NCBI GenBank assembly: GCA_019828595.1 | Contig: JAHQRK010000002.1 | Span: 496,001 to 560,000 of the forward strand | Direction of reading: 5' to 3' | Length of the DNA stretch: 64,000 nucleotides | From: Aphanomyces cochlioides | Lineage: Eukaryota > Oomycota > Saprolegniomycetes > Saprolegniales > Verrucalvaceae | Shown here: positions 49,301-64,000 of the stretch, piece after piece | How positions within the stretch are numbered: position 1 is the stretch's first letter | Layout of the letters: each line of letters begins with the position of its first letter | The notes under the pieces: generated by a model | Told to the model about the DNA's origin: nothing | Database searches by the model: none | What the model saw: only the letters and a program-made list of their open reading frames with translations | Position numbers and translations under genes: made by a program

Positions 49301-52300
49301 TGAACTCTCCACACCTCTCATTTGAAAAAGCGGCAAAACTGCTGGCTCTTCTCGTCGGACGGCAATGGCCACTTGTTACGCTCACAAACCTCAATCTCCG
49401 CTGATTGCCTTGCAAGCCTCGGACATTTACTCGCACTTTGATTATTTTCCTCGTCAAAGCCATTGGTTCGGAGGGTCAACACAGCTTCCTCTCGTCGACT
49501 TCCAGCAGCCATGGCGGATGCTGGATACCTTTGGCCAACTCAAGAGTTAAGCCCGTTCACTCGCTCGACCAGCCATCGCGACCTCGTCTGCATCCAAACA
49601 GGCGAAGCGATCATCTTGACTACTTCTTCCAAAGCTTTCACCATCGTTCGAATGTGAGGAAAGACGACGCTTCTCGTTGACAGCTCTATTTTACAGCGTT
49701 TACAGGACAAGGGAAGGAGAACACGCCGAAAGAGCGTGTGGTTGTGTCATTGTGCTGTTGAAGCTCAAATGTACTCTGGAATCAAGTCGCATTGCGATCA
49801 CCTGCGGCAACTCTTGTAGAACTCTGTACATTGCAAAGGAGGGTGAATATCAATACGAGGCCTCAGTGCACCCATAATCTCTGACGACCACAAACATTGC
49901 GACAACATTTTGTCGGCACTTTTGGGCGAGTTGGAGCTCCAACATTCGACTGCCAGGTTACTTGCCGTCGAGAATTGCAATAGCGACGGAGACGAGAAGA
50001 GTCTAGATGGACAAACAAGACCAGAAGACTCTCATCATGCTGCTAGTCTTCGACTGCATTTGCAACATACGATCGACTGCAAGTGTGTCCACTCCCACCG
50101 CTCGTCGATTCCCTCTTAATGGATCACTCATCTGGTTTTTGCTGCAATTTTTATGGGCATGATAAAATCTTTCTGGTGCTACTGCCTTGGACTGCTAGTC
50201 TTCGTCTGCAGAACGACAACAAGCAAGTCTACTCCCACAGTGCAACAATCCGTCTGGTCGTTCAATCGTCTGTATTTTTCCCGGAGAAAATTGCTGGCCC
50301 AGTCAGTCTCAGTCCCTGTCGGCTAGGACTTCCAAGTCCACAATGCAGACGAGCAGAAAGCCACGACAACCAGTACAGCTTGTAGCTCTCGTGTCCTCGC
50401 ATCCAATTGTCCATGTGAGTACCACTAAAGTAGTTGTTATACGGTGCGAGGAACTGCGCAGCTTGCTTGAGAGGGGATGTAGAAAATGGATACACCAGGA
50501 AGTTGCTTTTGTCCTACGTCCAAGGACAAGTTGGTCTGTGGGGACAATGTGGTGGCATTGGATACACTGGCTCGACTGTCTGTGCGTCTGGTGCGGTGTG
50601 CACCAAGCAAAACGTCCGCCAACACACCCTCTCCATCGAGCAACCCTACGACGTCCACTCCCAAGCCGTCGACTTCCAGCCCATCTACACCTTCGCCACC
50701 TAGCTCTGGCGTTGGAAAGCTCCCGACCAACTTCACGTGGACCTCCACTGGTCCTCTTGTCTCGGCCAAGAACGACGGCCGCAACATCAGGGGCGTCAAG
50801 GACCCAACGATTGTGCAAATCGGTGACACCTACCACGTCTTTGGCAGTGTTGTTTCCGAAGCGGTGAGCTACAACATGGTTTACTTTAGCTTCAAGGACT
50901 TCGCCCAAGCCAACCAAGCGACCTTCTACTACCTCGTGAACACTCCAATCGGTCCGGGATACCGCGCCGCCCCGGAAGTGTTCTACTTTGAACCGCAAAA
51001 GTTGTGGTACCTCGTCTTCCAAAACAGCAACGTCGCCTACTCGACCAACAAGGACATCACCAACCCGAACGGGTGGACGGTTCCCAAGCAATTCTACACC
51101 ACCGAACCTTCATTATCACTCAAAACAAGGGCAATGGTGGCTGGGTCGACATGTTTGTCATCTGTGACAGCGTCAACTGCTACCTCTTCTCGTCGGACGA
51201 CAATGGCCACTTGTACCGCGCGCAAACTTCCATCTCCAACTTACCCAACGGCATGAGCCAACCTGTGATTGCCATGCAAGCCACTGACATTTACTCGCTC
51301 TTCGAAGCGTCTGCTGTGTACAAGGCTGGCAATCAGTACACTGTACTTGTTGATTGTCGAAGCCATTGGGTCGGACGGGCAGCGCTACTTCCGCTCGTGG
51401 ACTTCCAATAGCATCGCTGGCACCTGGACGCCTTTGGCGGACACGGAAGCCAACCCATTCGCGCGCTCCAACAATGTTGTCTTCCCAGGAGGTGCTTGAA
51501 CCAAGAGTATCAGTCACGGCGAACTCATCCGCACGCACACGGACCAAACGATCACCCTCGACTTGTGCAAGCCCATTCGTTTCCTCTACCAAGGTTTGGA
51601 CCCAAGCTCAGGTGGAAGCTACAACGACCTCCCATGGCAACTTGCTCTTTTGACGCAAACCAACAGCCCTGGCTACTAAACTTGATTCGTTGCTTGTAAC
51701 AGAAGCCCGTTTTTCTTCTGCTACTTGACATTCTTCCAAATACAAACTTCCCCCCAGGCGTCAAAGCGACTGCCAACTTCAGACTAGGAGTCGCGTTACG
51801 ACTGTCGCCCTTGTAACTCCTTGAACTCATTGCGCCATGTCGGCTTTGGTGAGGACACCCAACTGCTAGCCGCCCTGGACCAAAGCCGGCTTGCATAACT
51901 CAAACGAGTGATAGTGACGTAAACTCGTCGAGATAGATAGATGCTCTCGGTCGACACACCACTTAGGAAGGCCACGTAGTCGGCACAGGCAACAGAATTG
52001 GCTGTTGGGACAACCAGGTGTCTTCATCGACCTCAGAGGCTGCTGGCGTCCATGACAGGGCATAGCGGTTTCCATCGTTGTCGGGGATCACACAGTGGGC
52101 AGGTTGAGTCATGGAATGCTGTCTTGGCAGAAACATGACGAGTCTATCGAGAGCCGCAAGAGAGAGACCAGGGCTTGAAAGCAGCGAATTGAATAAAAAA
52201 CAATGAATGTCTAATACGAAATATCTGACCCCCTACGAGGTTGATGCATGGCTTAAGCTTTCTTAGCTTCGAGGGTGGCGGCTTGGACGTCAATCTTGGC

Positions 52301-55300
52301 TTGCGATTGAGCAGCGATAGCTCCGTACCCTGTCGACTTGCCAGCAGCGAGCACTTTCGGCATCCAGTTGGTTCGGAACCAAGCATGCGTGTCGAGCCAA
52401 CCAGTCGTGAAAGGGATAATGGGGGAGTAGTTGAGGTCCTTGGCGGCCGCGTCAATGTTGAACCATCGGTGCATCGTCAAAGCGCGCACGGTGAATTTAT
52501 TGAGCTTGAACTTCTTGCCAATGGCCCAGCCGACCCATTCGCTCACGTATGCCGCAGGCCAGAGGAGCCATGTCGGCAGAGCCATCTTGTCCCAAAGGGC
52601 AGGAAGTCCCATGGCGACAACCAACTCGTCGGCAACTTTCCAGAAGTAGGCATAGCCTTCAGGGAATGGATGTGTGTCACCATCGGAAGTAATGTAGAAC
52701 TTGCCGAGAGCTGGGCTGCCTGGATACAATGCTCGTTCACCAATAATGAGCGCATGGGCGTAGTTGTCGACGTGGGTGAAGCAGACTTTGTTCAGGCCGT
52801 AGCCTGAGCTTGAAGCTGAAAACACGCGGAGGGCACCACTGGCAGCAGCATCGAGCATGTTGGGGATGAAAAGATTATCCCGAGGGCCGTAGACTTGGTG
52901 CGGGGCAATCGAAACAGTGAGAAGAGTGTCAGAATTGGCAGCAGTGACTGCCATTTCGGCCATGGCTTTGGTGTCAGCGTACTCTTGCATGTATGCTGGC
53001 AATGGCAAATGTGGAAGTTGATCTTCTGTCAAGCCATCGATATCAGAGCCATCAAATCGGGTCGATGGAGACGATGACATGACGAGCTTGGGGACTTTGT
53101 GGAACTTGCATGCTTCAATCACATTGAGTGTGCCTTCGTAGTTGATGCGGAGGTACAAGTCGCGTGGATGGAAAGGGCCGACAGCGGCGGCTAGGTGGAA
53201 GACACAGTCGGCACCTTTGCACGCATCGAAGACTGCTTGCTTGTTCGCAATATCTCCCACGACGTATTCAATCGCAGGGTGATCCCAGTAACCTTGAACA
53301 GGCTTTGGCACGATGTCAAACGAGACGACCTTCTCCGCTCCTCGCTCAACTAGCATCTCAACAACGCGCTGGCCGACGAAACCAGTGCCACCCGTCACGA
53401 CACAAACTTTTGGGACGGGTGGAAATGAGCCATTCTCGGCGGTTTCACGCTGGAGCGGCGATAAATGCGGCGATGGACCAACGACGACCATGATGGGAAG
53501 TCACAATATATGATGTGCCATTTCAAACCAAGGAAGTTCTTCCGTAATCAAATTGATTATCCGCGATTTAAAAATTTCGGAAAAGGATAAAAATATTTAA
53601 AGAATAATTTAAAGAAGATTTCTTAAATGCATCATCCAAGCAACCAACAAGAAGTCCATCAGTGCAAGTCGGTCTTTCACCCTCATGGAGAAATGGCCAG
53701 GTCTTCTAAACTGGCACCGAACACAAAGGATCTACTTGCGTGCATCTCCTGGCCGTCGGTTCACCACTATCTGCTGAAGTTTTGTCCAAGGCTGCCTCCT
53801 CCCTTTGATTTTCAAGGATCTTGGGAAGGTCGATGGATGTCTCCCGTTGGAACCCATGAAGAACTTACCACCGCTGAGTTTTCAAGCTAGGCATTATTTG
53901 TGTCTCCAGCCCGCACTTCCTCCTCGAACCATCGACGAGGGAGCGATCCTGGTGTGGTGTATGATGTTGTTTGATTCCTCAACGGACTCGTGAATTGGGG
54001 CTCACGGTGTACATCACGGTGTATATGAAATGACAAGCATGTTGCAGCACAAGAACGTTCGATTGTCATGAAAGTTAAGGGGATACGCTAAACGGTGGTG
54101 TTGAGACACTGCGTTCAACCCTTGAGGTGTTTAGCAGCCAGCGCTCTTGGTTTGGGTCAAGAGACCAAGTTGCCGTGGCAAAGAGTCGTATGGACCAGTC
54201 GCCTTGGGGTTCAAACCTTGGTAGAGGAAACGGAGCGGTTTGCACAAGTCCACCGAGATATGGTTTGGTCGGTTTGGGTGCGGATGAATTCACCGTGACT
54301 GATGCTCGTGGTCCAAGCACCACCTGGGAAAGCAACATTGTTGGAGCGGGCGAAGGGGTTGGCCTCCGACGCAGCCAACGGGGTCCACGTGCCGGAGAGG
54401 CTGCTGGCTGTCCACGAGCGGAAGTAGCGGCCGTTGCTTCCCGCAGCTTCGACGATCAACAAGTATTGGTTGCTAGCTTTGTACACAGCCGAGGCTTCAA
54501 ACAAGTTGTTCTTGTTGGCGTCTTGGAGCGCGATCACAGGTTGGCTCATACCAGAGCTTCTGAGGGGCGAAGTAGAACACTTCAGGGGCCGCGCGGTATC
54601 CCTTGCCGATGGGAGTTTGGTCCAGGTAGTGGAAGGTAGCTTGTTGGGCTTGGTTGGGATCCTTAAAGTTGAGGTAGACAAGGTTGTATCCCGACGCAGA
54701 AGCGGTACTAGCGAACACGTGGTAGGTGTCACCAACTTGGACAATGGAAGGATCCTTGATGGCCTTGATGCCCTTGCCGTCGTTCTTGGCGGAGATGATA
54801 GGACCAGTCGAAGTCCATTTGAAGCTGCTGGGGAGTCCCGCTTGAGCGACGGAGACGTTGGCGTTGAGGGCGTTCGAGAGCGTGGCGACGAGGAGCGTCG
54901 TGGCAATGGTGAGAAGAGACAACTTCATGGCGACTTGGTGAATTGGAGAATGAGATCTTTCGTCTTGGTCTATCCAAAGTTGCCGAGCTGCTCCTGGTAC
55001 AGTGCTGTACGGGAAAATTCGCCATCGGTGGTACTCTTGAATTTAATTAATTTTACAAATTGTCCGAAGTAAAATATCGATTTTGATTGGATATTAATTG
55101 ATAAAATTTGATTCAAATTATCCGACCTGTGATTGGCCAGATTCAAATTGAATTCAAGCGCCGATTTCAAATGACCGACACCCCAAGAAGCCAATACCGC
55201 CGATATAGCAACCGTGAACGCAAGGCTCTTCTCTTGGAGTTTCATGAAACACCCTACGACAGCGATCTCAAGTTTTGTCAAGTCAAGGGAATCCCTCGAT

Positions 55301-58300
55301 CAACATGGCGTACATGGAGGGCCAAAGAGAGCAAGATCATCCAATCGAGACGCGACGGGCGACGCGCAACCCTGGGTGGACAAGGCAAGAAAACTCTAAT
55401 ACCGTTTCAGGACGATCTTCTCGCCTTCATGAGCGCGAAGAGGGGCGCTACCTGCGTGTCTGTCACATGATGAATTGGATTAAACGCAACCAAAAACCTT
55501 GGCTTGAACAGTACATCCAAGCGAAAAAGAGCGAAGCAACAGCATACGACTCTCTTGGCCGACTGCTCTGACGCTTTTGGATCGTCATCGTTTCACGCAA
55601 CGAGTCCCGTGTCCAAGCCGAGTGCTGCAAAGCGTCCTAGACGAAGTGTGGCTCGGTTATGCTTCTCAATTTTGGTCAAAATACTCACAGTATCCGCCGT
55701 CCCGTATACTCAACGCCGATGAGACCGGAGTGTACTTTGATATGCCTCCAGGGAAAACTACGCTGAAGTCGGCAAGTCGTCGAAAGTGAACAAAACGTCA
55801 AAACACTCTGCAAGGATCACTGTCGTGATAACCATTCGAGCTGATGGTGCGCTGTCATGTCGAATCATCAACTCACCTTGATTGTAGGCGGCAAGCTTCC
55901 GCTCCTCTTCATCGTCAAAGGTCAGCCTGGTGGAGTCATTGAGTCAAGGGAGTTGCAGGCGCATCCGGCGCCGCATGTCTATGCGATGCTGGAGAACGCC
56001 TGGATGAATGATCGTGTCTGGTGCCTCTACATGCGCCAAGTGCTGGCGTCTGGTGTTGTTGACTCCTCTGTCCTTCTTGTCGATAACTTGGAGTGCCACG
56101 TCTCCGAGCAGTCGCATGATATGGCCGCCGAGGCAAATTTCAGTGTGATTGAGCCGCTCCCACCTAACTCTACAAGTCGATGCCAACCCTTGGATGTTGG
56201 TATCATGGGTCCTTTGAAAGCTATGCTGAAGACAGAATGGCTTCGTGAAAATTATGATCAAGAGGGTGGCGATACCCTTACAGCGCAAGAAAAGCGAGCA
56301 GCGACAATCCATCGCACAATTCGTGTGTGGGAGAAAATTTCAAGTGAATCGGTCAAATCTGCATTTGAAAAGTCGATTCCATCAGTGCTTGAAGTTTAGT
56401 CAATTTAAGTATCATGTAATATGGCAAAAACACTCGCAATGGATGCTGTGCGCGTGTTGAAGTCGGTAGGAGGGTTCTCGGGGTAAACCCCCTCCTGATT
56501 ACGATTCTGGTGTCAAAATCAACGCTATGTCACTTTCGTCCGAATTTGTGACACGACGGGTGTATCGTTACAAAGGGCAAACATTAATTGGCCAAATCAA
56601 TATTCTATTATAACCAGTCATATTGCATTGTGATTCACCCACCAAAATTGTTTGTGTCTGCTTTTTTATATTTTCATTCCGAAGCGGTACCACTCAGTAT
56701 ACAAATTTCAAGTGTAGCTGAACGTTGAATGTGGCGAATTTTCCCGTCCAGCACTGTACCCTTATCCACTGTCCTCACTTTACTTTTTTGTCCAGTGCTA
56801 CAGTTTGCATCAGGTTGAATCCCACTTGAGGATTTGCTTTTTTTCCACATAGACTGCACGATCGACAAATTGGACACCATTCCAAGGGCCATCTTGGCTG
56901 CCATTCATGAACAGACCAGCTTTCTTAGCAGTCGGTAGAGTGAAGAAGGCCATGATCTTCTCCAGGGGGGATATGTACGAGCCAGGTAGTTGCTGTAGTA
57001 CATGTATTAATAATCCTTGGTATAAACTTGACGGATGGTGTCGTTGAATCATGTGCACTTTGGATGAATGGAACGCAGCGTAACGCAGAGGAAATAGGTT
57101 TGCTGCTCATCATCAAGCTACAAGACCAACTTCTGCATCGAGATTTGCAAGCGAGCGTTGTCCTCAGAGAGGCAGACCGTCGCTGAAATTTCAAGACTGT
57201 CCTCGTTACAAACGAATGGCTACAAGGTCAAATTCCACATACCCAAAAGGTCGCGAGGACGACAGGATTACTTCGCAAGCGCATCCAGACGGACGTCGAT
57301 GCCGCTTTGTCCTTAAACTCCTGTATTGATTTCATTTCCTACATGTTGATCTCCATCGAAGAGCCCTGGCCAAACCTTGAAATGTACTACTCTGGTCCGA
57401 AATAATTGTAATATTGCATATGAAGGCCCGGCATTCAAAAAATGGCTTATCGACCATTTGAAGTTTTTGAGAAACCAGCCCTTAAAGATGAGGCGTGCTT
57501 CCATTGTTCAAAATTCTTGTTTGGAGAAAATCGAAAAAAACAGTTTGCGTAAAAAACAGCAATCTCTCGTTTGCACACTTGAATGGTCTTACTGTATTGA
57601 CCAAAGTGTTTTAGTCATGTTGTTAAGAACATCAAAGGAATTGTTTTTTTCTTTTGTCTTGGTTAAAGGCAGTTTTAAATGAAACCAACAGTTCTATTCG
57701 ATTCAGCGTGAAAAGTACTTTTAGAACATAACGATATCTAAAAAATGCATTTTTTGGGCGACATGGCCCATCAGCCGACTTCTAACCCCCATAACTTTTG
57801 CTTCGCGCCACTTCTACAAGTGCTGGAGATGTCAAAATGTTCCAAAAGGAGTCTATTTCAGCGTGCAATATCTAACTCAAACGTTGCACGATGGTCGATA
57901 AGCCATTTTTTGAATGCCGGGCCTTCATATTTTTGGGGGTACAATTCTTGTTAACTTGGTTTTAGTATGAAACAGTTTGAAGAATTTATCAAATTTTAAC
58001 ATATTTATATTAAAGTATTATTCATAAAAGATAAAATTGGCATACAAAATAGTAAATATACATATGACCAAACGATGTTGGAGACCTCATCACATTTAGC
58101 TTTGCTCACGTCTCTAGACGCCATATTTGGTCCTGCAAATGCATACAAACTTATTCAATATGTTCTAGTGATGCGTGGACGGACGCAGGAGCTCACAGGG
58201 TCGCTGGAAAAGGGCCTTAGAGCCAGACCATTCGGTTTGAGTTGTGAGCATCAAATTTGAGCATCTAGATCGATAGTCTCTCAAAAATACCGTTAATATA

Positions 58301-61300
58301 TCGGAGACTAAGTGATCTGTGGGATGGTCGGATCAGTGAAGTCCGAGCTTCTCGCCGCAAGAAAAGGGGTGGAAGGTTAGAGGTCGCCTGGGGCTTTTAG
58401 GTGAGCCAGACGCGATCGAAGGAAATGGAGAGGCACGACTGTGGGTTGAAAGTCCGCAGTAGTTGACCGCTGCTGGGGGAAAGGACGGTGGGGAGGACCG
58501 GAAGGGGGGTTGGTTGCTCGGTTGCCCACGAGCTACGCCTAGCGTTGACTGGCGTTGGTGAGGGTGATTGACGGTGCGGGTTTTCGACAGACCCACGGAA
58601 CTCCTGCAAACTTCTTGGCGCTTAAACTCTCTTGACGGGACGCCACAAACTTAGAGGTTCATTCAACGCCAGCCAAAAAGAGCTCTGTCTAACTACCGCT
58701 TCTGTTTCCTAAGCTACTCCTAACTTCGCACGCACGCATGTTAATCCGCTCGCTCTCGCTCCTTGATTGGTCTTCAGGTCTTGCTCGCCATCTTCATTGG
58801 CCATAAACTTCAGTCGCACGCCCGTAGCCTGTACCAACTCTGACTGACGGCTTGGTCGGCTCCCTCTATTGGTAGTCGTTGCCCTGGCTCGCTGTATTCT
58901 GCTTTTCCATTCATGCCGTCCGCTCCTTGGCCATAATTCGCACACGATCGAGCACTGAAATCCACTCGCCATCCACTGTGATTGGCACTCGTCTGCCAAT
59001 AAGATCTCTTCTCCGTGTGTCGGACGTGCGTTGGATCGGTTACGCGAGTGGCGGCTCGCTTTGCCACAAACCACCCCTGGCAGCGCGTGACGCCACGGGC
59101 ACAAACGGCTGCCAACCGTCGAGCGACACTCGCTGGGCTTCACTCCCTTGGTTCACAAGCGCTTTTGATATGGAGGTCAGCTTCAACAGTCATCGCCCAC
59201 ACTCGTATCTGTCAAGTGACTCTTCGGATCTCGAGCCAAAGCGATCGTTCACCGCCAATCAGACCTGCAGTATGGAAGAAGTTTCGTTAGCCATGCCTAC
59301 TCGATGAATGGTTTTGCTAACCTAATCCATCTTCTTGTTATCAGGCACCATAATTGCATACTACATACTACTTAGTACTTCATTGTACAAGTCTTCAGCA
59401 ACCCTCTCAACAGTTTGAAAGCACTGTAGAACTGGTTTCGGACCGATGCGTTTCCATTCTACTATATTTGGACGACTGCTAAGGTGAAACCGATGTAAAA
59501 ATACATGTGCACGGGGCTGGCTTAGCAGTTGTGAAACCAGAACATCAGACCCATGAACAGGCAAGAGTTTAATGACCTCAAGGATTTACCCAAGCACATC
59601 CAAACAAAAGTTCGACGAGACTTTGATGAGCACTTTTTCGTATCGAAAGACCATAGTCACGAGTGCAAACTTTGCGCAAACTCCAAAACAAAGCTATCCA
59701 TCAATGCGCCAAAAATTGGCAACTCCAAACTAGTCTCGCACGTGAAAGAGCAGCTTGAACAAGCGTACCGTTCGTTCTTCTCGAGTCAGAACTTACCAGC
59801 AAACTCTCAACAGAAAATTGTGAACTTCGTGAAGCAAAGTAGCGAATCACTCAATCAGTGCATTGTCAAATATTTTGCGAGCAGCTTGAATCTCAGTTAT
59901 TACCACATCGAGACCCAAGCTTTTAAGACCTTTGTGAGAACTCTGCGTCCTGGTGCTTCATTAATGTCAAGAACTACTCTTTCATCGAGAATTTCTAGCT
60001 TGGCGTTCAAGTTTCGTTCGCATATCATGTCATTGCCCAAGACATATTTTTCTCTTTCAATCGATGGATATTCGAAAGGCCGACAAAAAAGTGTTTGGAA
60101 TTTCCATCAACTTACCCAACATGGAAAAGAACATTACTCAGTCATTCCTTCTTGCGATGTTTGATTGTTCGCATACAAACGGGACTGGCATTTCCATGGC
60201 AATGAAAGGTTATATTGAAAGAGTTTTGGACGAATTCAATCTAAGCAAGACCAACTTATCTGGAATATTCGCTGACGGTACAAATGCAAATTTATGCCTC
60301 TTTTCAAAACTTTGTGACGAAATCAGCAGCGAAAACTTGTCTCAAGACACCGAGTGCATGGATGAGATAATTCAACTACTTGAAGAAGATTTCGTGTTAG
60401 CATGTCAGCTCAAGTCAAAGTATAGGTTCATACCTGGTGTTGACAACCTTCATGTTATTTCACTGATTGCAAAAAATCTTCTGTCGCTTGAATCAATGAC
60501 AAAATTGAAGAACATATCTCAAGCTTTGACTGGAAAAAAGGGCCATGGCATCAGAATGTTGTCGTATGTATCAATCATATTGGAAGCTTTGCAGACTTCT
60601 CGCACTGAAATTCTTTCTCAGTGTTCATTTGTTATTCAAGATCTTGAATTGATTGAAGAATTACTTACTGAACTCAATGTTCTGAAGTTGATATGCGATG
60701 GTTTGTATACTCAAGACCGTTTGGGAAATTTGATGCCAAAATTTGTCAACCTTGTAAGAAGCTGTGAGGAACTTTTAGTCAACGGAAGTCAAACATCCTC
60801 GTCACTTGAAATTCTCGAATGTTTTATCAAGTCAGTGAAATTCCGCAAGCGAGACAAACGGATTCTGTTCAACCCAATTCTTTTGCACTTTTGTAAAGAT
60901 TATTCAGTGCTGACAGATGATCAGCGTATTATCCTTCGAGATTTCAGACGCAGTTTTTCTGCCACACCGCCAAGCTTGAAAAAAAAGATTGATTGGAAGC
61001 TTTGGAATCGATATCAATGTGAAGTTGAGCCGTGAAGAGGAATTTGACATGAATCGCTATTTGCTCAGCTTGTCGAATTTCGAAACATCGTTCTTGGAGA
61101 TACACTTTTCTTATCTGACAAATTTGACTGATGGAAATCGATCATCAACGTCTATTCTAACAGTACTGAATAGAATCCAAGCTCAACAACTAATTGACTT
61201 GAAGCTTGATTAAAAACAAGATATTGTATTTGAATAAAATTATTGCTGCTGTAGTTAAAAACAAGATATTGCATTTGAATAAAATTATTGCTCCACTGTG

Positions 61301-64000
61301 TTTAAGTTCACACTTGTTCAAAGACACGTATCTTAAAGTCTAGACCGCCACAGCAGAGGATAACCTCTGTTCTCCACCAGCAAGAACACCGTTGACCCAT
61401 TGCCCCAGTCTTTTTTTGGCCCTCAAAGAGAACCCCCCCGAATTGGACTTTGCCACGGTGGAACTGGGGTGTAGGATGGTGTAGCTGGCGGCCGTGATGG
61501 CCCCCCCGAAGGTTTGAGACGAAGAGTGTGTCTATGGAAGCAAGTTGTGAAATGAGCAATATGATGATTTGGAAGACTTGACAGAATTAGATCGTTATAG
61601 ACAGAACAGATTTTAATAGAAAAAGAACATTCTCGAACAGAAAAGAATCCTTTCGAAATGATTTAAAAAGGAAAAAGAAACTTATCGAAAAGTGTCAAAA
61701 GCTCTAACGGTTGTCAGAACACGTCCAATTCGTTATAAGATTTGAATTTCGATATAAGATTTGACAGAACAATCATCCTTTTGCACTTGATGGAGCTAGC
61801 ATCCTACTGGACAATGATGCATACTGCATCCTAACTCCTGCAGTATGGTCCCTTTTAGAGCATACCGACCGATATCATACCATAGTTATGCACGCCTAAC
61901 ATATTGCATGAGATTGTAGGCATTACTACTGCTGGTCTGCCGCCAATCGTAAGCCACAAGTCGTGCGCCGCAAGGACAAGATCATTCGAGACAAAATGAG
62001 TCAGTCGCTACCATCGCCACCACTGCCCGAGTCGTCGCTACAAGGGCCAGGCTCACCACAAGATGTTTCGTCGGTAGCGCCGCTCCCCGGAATTTTCTTG
62101 GTGTCGGGCAAACTGGGGGACCATGCCGTCAACTCGCCGGAGCATTCTCCACTGCCACAGGACAACGAGTCCGATGATGAGACTCCGTTTGATGCAAGCA
62201 CTCCTGGGCCGTTCAGCAGCGACCCCATCGAGGAGCTCAAAAACCAGGTCAATCACATCAATCACATTCTGGCACGGATTGACAAACAGGACGCGGCCAT
62301 CATTGAGATGAATGAACGAGTGGCTACACAAACCACCGCCGCGGAGCAGCTCAACAGCCGACTCACCCGACAAAAGGCATCCGTCGACAATGTAGCAAAC
62401 AGTGTGGTTCAATATGGGCGAGCTGTGGTCAAGCTCGCAGCCGACTTGGACAACCTTCGACTTGCGGTGCAATCGCAGGGGCGCTCGCCACGCCGTCGTC
62501 CAGACGTCGAACTGTGCGGCATGTTGACAAACAAAGGCCATCCTTGTCGCAACTCCTTGGCGCGCTGTCCATATCTTCGCTCTGGGATGCATCCGGCCCA
62601 GCCAACTGACAGTCCATCATCCTCACAGACCGAATCTTCACCAGACGAGCCAACAGAATAGCCATCATAGTCAATTCTCTGAGCAACACGACATCTTCTT
62701 TCTTCTTCATTTCCCTTTTCACCATCGTTGTCGCTCATCTTCTTCTGGCCATGGCTCTCAACAACCAAAACAACACTGATCGGATGCACCAAGTGATCGC
62801 AGCGGCCAACCAGCAGCTGGGGCAGGCGCTTCCTTCACACCCATCTGGACGACCACAAAACCGAGGTGCAGGCGCGTATTCGGGAAGCCCATCACCAACA
62901 AGACACGTTCAGCCACACGCTCGCTGAGCACGCTCAAATCTTTCGCCAGCTGCGGCGCCAAAGGACCGGGAGATTCGCCGGTTGCAGGAGAGCCATACCG
63001 AACTCGCCCAGGGTGTCATGCGGCTGAATGAGTTGCTGGCACAGCACTTGAAACGATATCCCCTTGACCATCGCGATGCCAATCATGATATGAGGGGGCA
63101 CATGGGCGCACCATGTTTGGGGATTACGCCAGGAGATTTGCCTAACACGCCATCATGCTCCCATTACAAGGACGAGTGCCCCTTCGGATACAGCTATCAC
63201 ATCGACGGCCATGGTCCTCGCATTGACTTCCCCGCGTTGCCCCTCGACTGATCGGCTCGCTTGACACGTTTAGAATCTTCGTAGTATAATCCCATTGGCC
63301 GAAAATACAGGAGCGTTTGTTGATCGATTTCATGAGTCAGTTTGTTCGCGGATTCTGTGCACCGTCCTCGCTAATCAACTGACCGATGCCATCAAAGGGC
63401 TCAGACGGAGCCAAGCCATCGGGCTCACAATCTAACCAGCTCGCACCCCAGCCAGCCGTCATGTCGACCTTTCAAGCCACTTTGAGTATAGCCGCGTCAG
63501 AGCTCAACACCGAGCTTGGAAACCACACTCTGCGCCTCCAAGGGGCCTTCCCTGGTGCCGCCGCTCCGTTAGCCGACCTCCCTTCGCTTGCGCACGCGGC
63601 TGTTGGTACGCTCGCCAACTCCCGGCAGCTGATCAGACGTGACGCTCGAGGGTGGATTCACGATTCGAAGACACGCCAAGAATTCATCTCCATCGCCCAT
63701 TCTTTGCTGCTCAGGAGCAGCCACCAACTTGCAGCAAGCGTCCTAGCCACCGCGCAAGCGACGCAGCGAATCAGGTTCTTGAAGAGCAAGTAGGGGCTCA
63801 AGCAAATCTCATTCAACTACAGGAGAGCCGCATTGAGGCGCAAGGGCGGCAAATCGACGCATTGGAGGCTCAGGTACTAACACCCACTCGCCCTTGTTGA
63901 AACGACTCATGTAGCTGAAGACCTTGTCGGAGGCGAAGGGGTCTAAGGCCTTGTCAAGCATCGTTGTCGCGCCTGCCAATGGCCAGGATCTCTCCAGCGC

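Overview
The window looks like a gene-sparse, repeat-rich piece of an oomycete nuclear genome, most likely from Saprolegniales (Aphanomyces-like). The evidence is: many very short introns (about 35-48 nt, GT..AG plus one GC..AG); an oomycete-type Inr/FPR-like core promoter at a secreted hydrolase gene; two giant Thr/Pro-rich mucin-like secreted proteins; a GH62 arabinofuranosidase family, two members with a fungal-type CBM1; a sterol-dehydrogenase-type enzyme; and decayed non-LTR, Tc1/mariner-type, pogo-type, hAT-like and Crypton-like elements. Species assignment is inference; no rRNA, tRNA, operon or CRISPR was seen. Layout: 1-4.2 kb is the decayed 3' part of a LINE-like retrotransposon. 5.25-7.2 kb is a Tc1/mariner-superfamily element with DD82E spacing and 23-bp inverted ends. 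7.5-19 kb is the best ordinary gene block: an ankyrin-repeat protein, a membrane-anchored S41-like peptidase, three paralogous CNNM/DUF21-CBS membrane proteins (two in tandem, one inverted), and a small ParB-fold SerK/SbnI-like gene between them. 20.1-22.3 kb is a broken Crypton-like tyrosine-recombinase copy. 24.8-37.2 kb holds the two mucin-like genes, whose 3' portions look essentially identical at DNA level. 37.3-40.1 kb carries an ESCRT-III CHMP6/Vps20 gene and, divergently, a DHHC palmitoyltransferase whose catalytic Cys sits in a 9-nt microexon. 40.84-44.48 kb is a second Crypton-like element whose inverted ends and 6-bp flanking repeat suggest a recombinase crossover site. 45.1-55 kb is a GH62 family with one intact gene and four relics at different stages of decay, plus an NAD-dependent sterol-dehydrogenase-like gene. 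55.0-56.8 kb is a pogo-like element inserted just upstream of one GH62 relic. 57.4-57.9 kb is a short element with perfect 40-bp inverted repeats, 59.6-61.2 kb a frameshifted hAT-like transposase, and 62-64 kb three coiled-coil, mostly frameshifted ORFs, two of them with Cys/His clusters. Working together: the secreted mucins and GH62 enzymes fit a cell-surface or host-wall-degrading role; CHMP6, the DHHC enzyme, the CNNM proteins and the S41 protein are membrane or housekeeping functions. Intron boundaries were inferred by eye from frame continuity and splice consensus; no RNA evidence was available.
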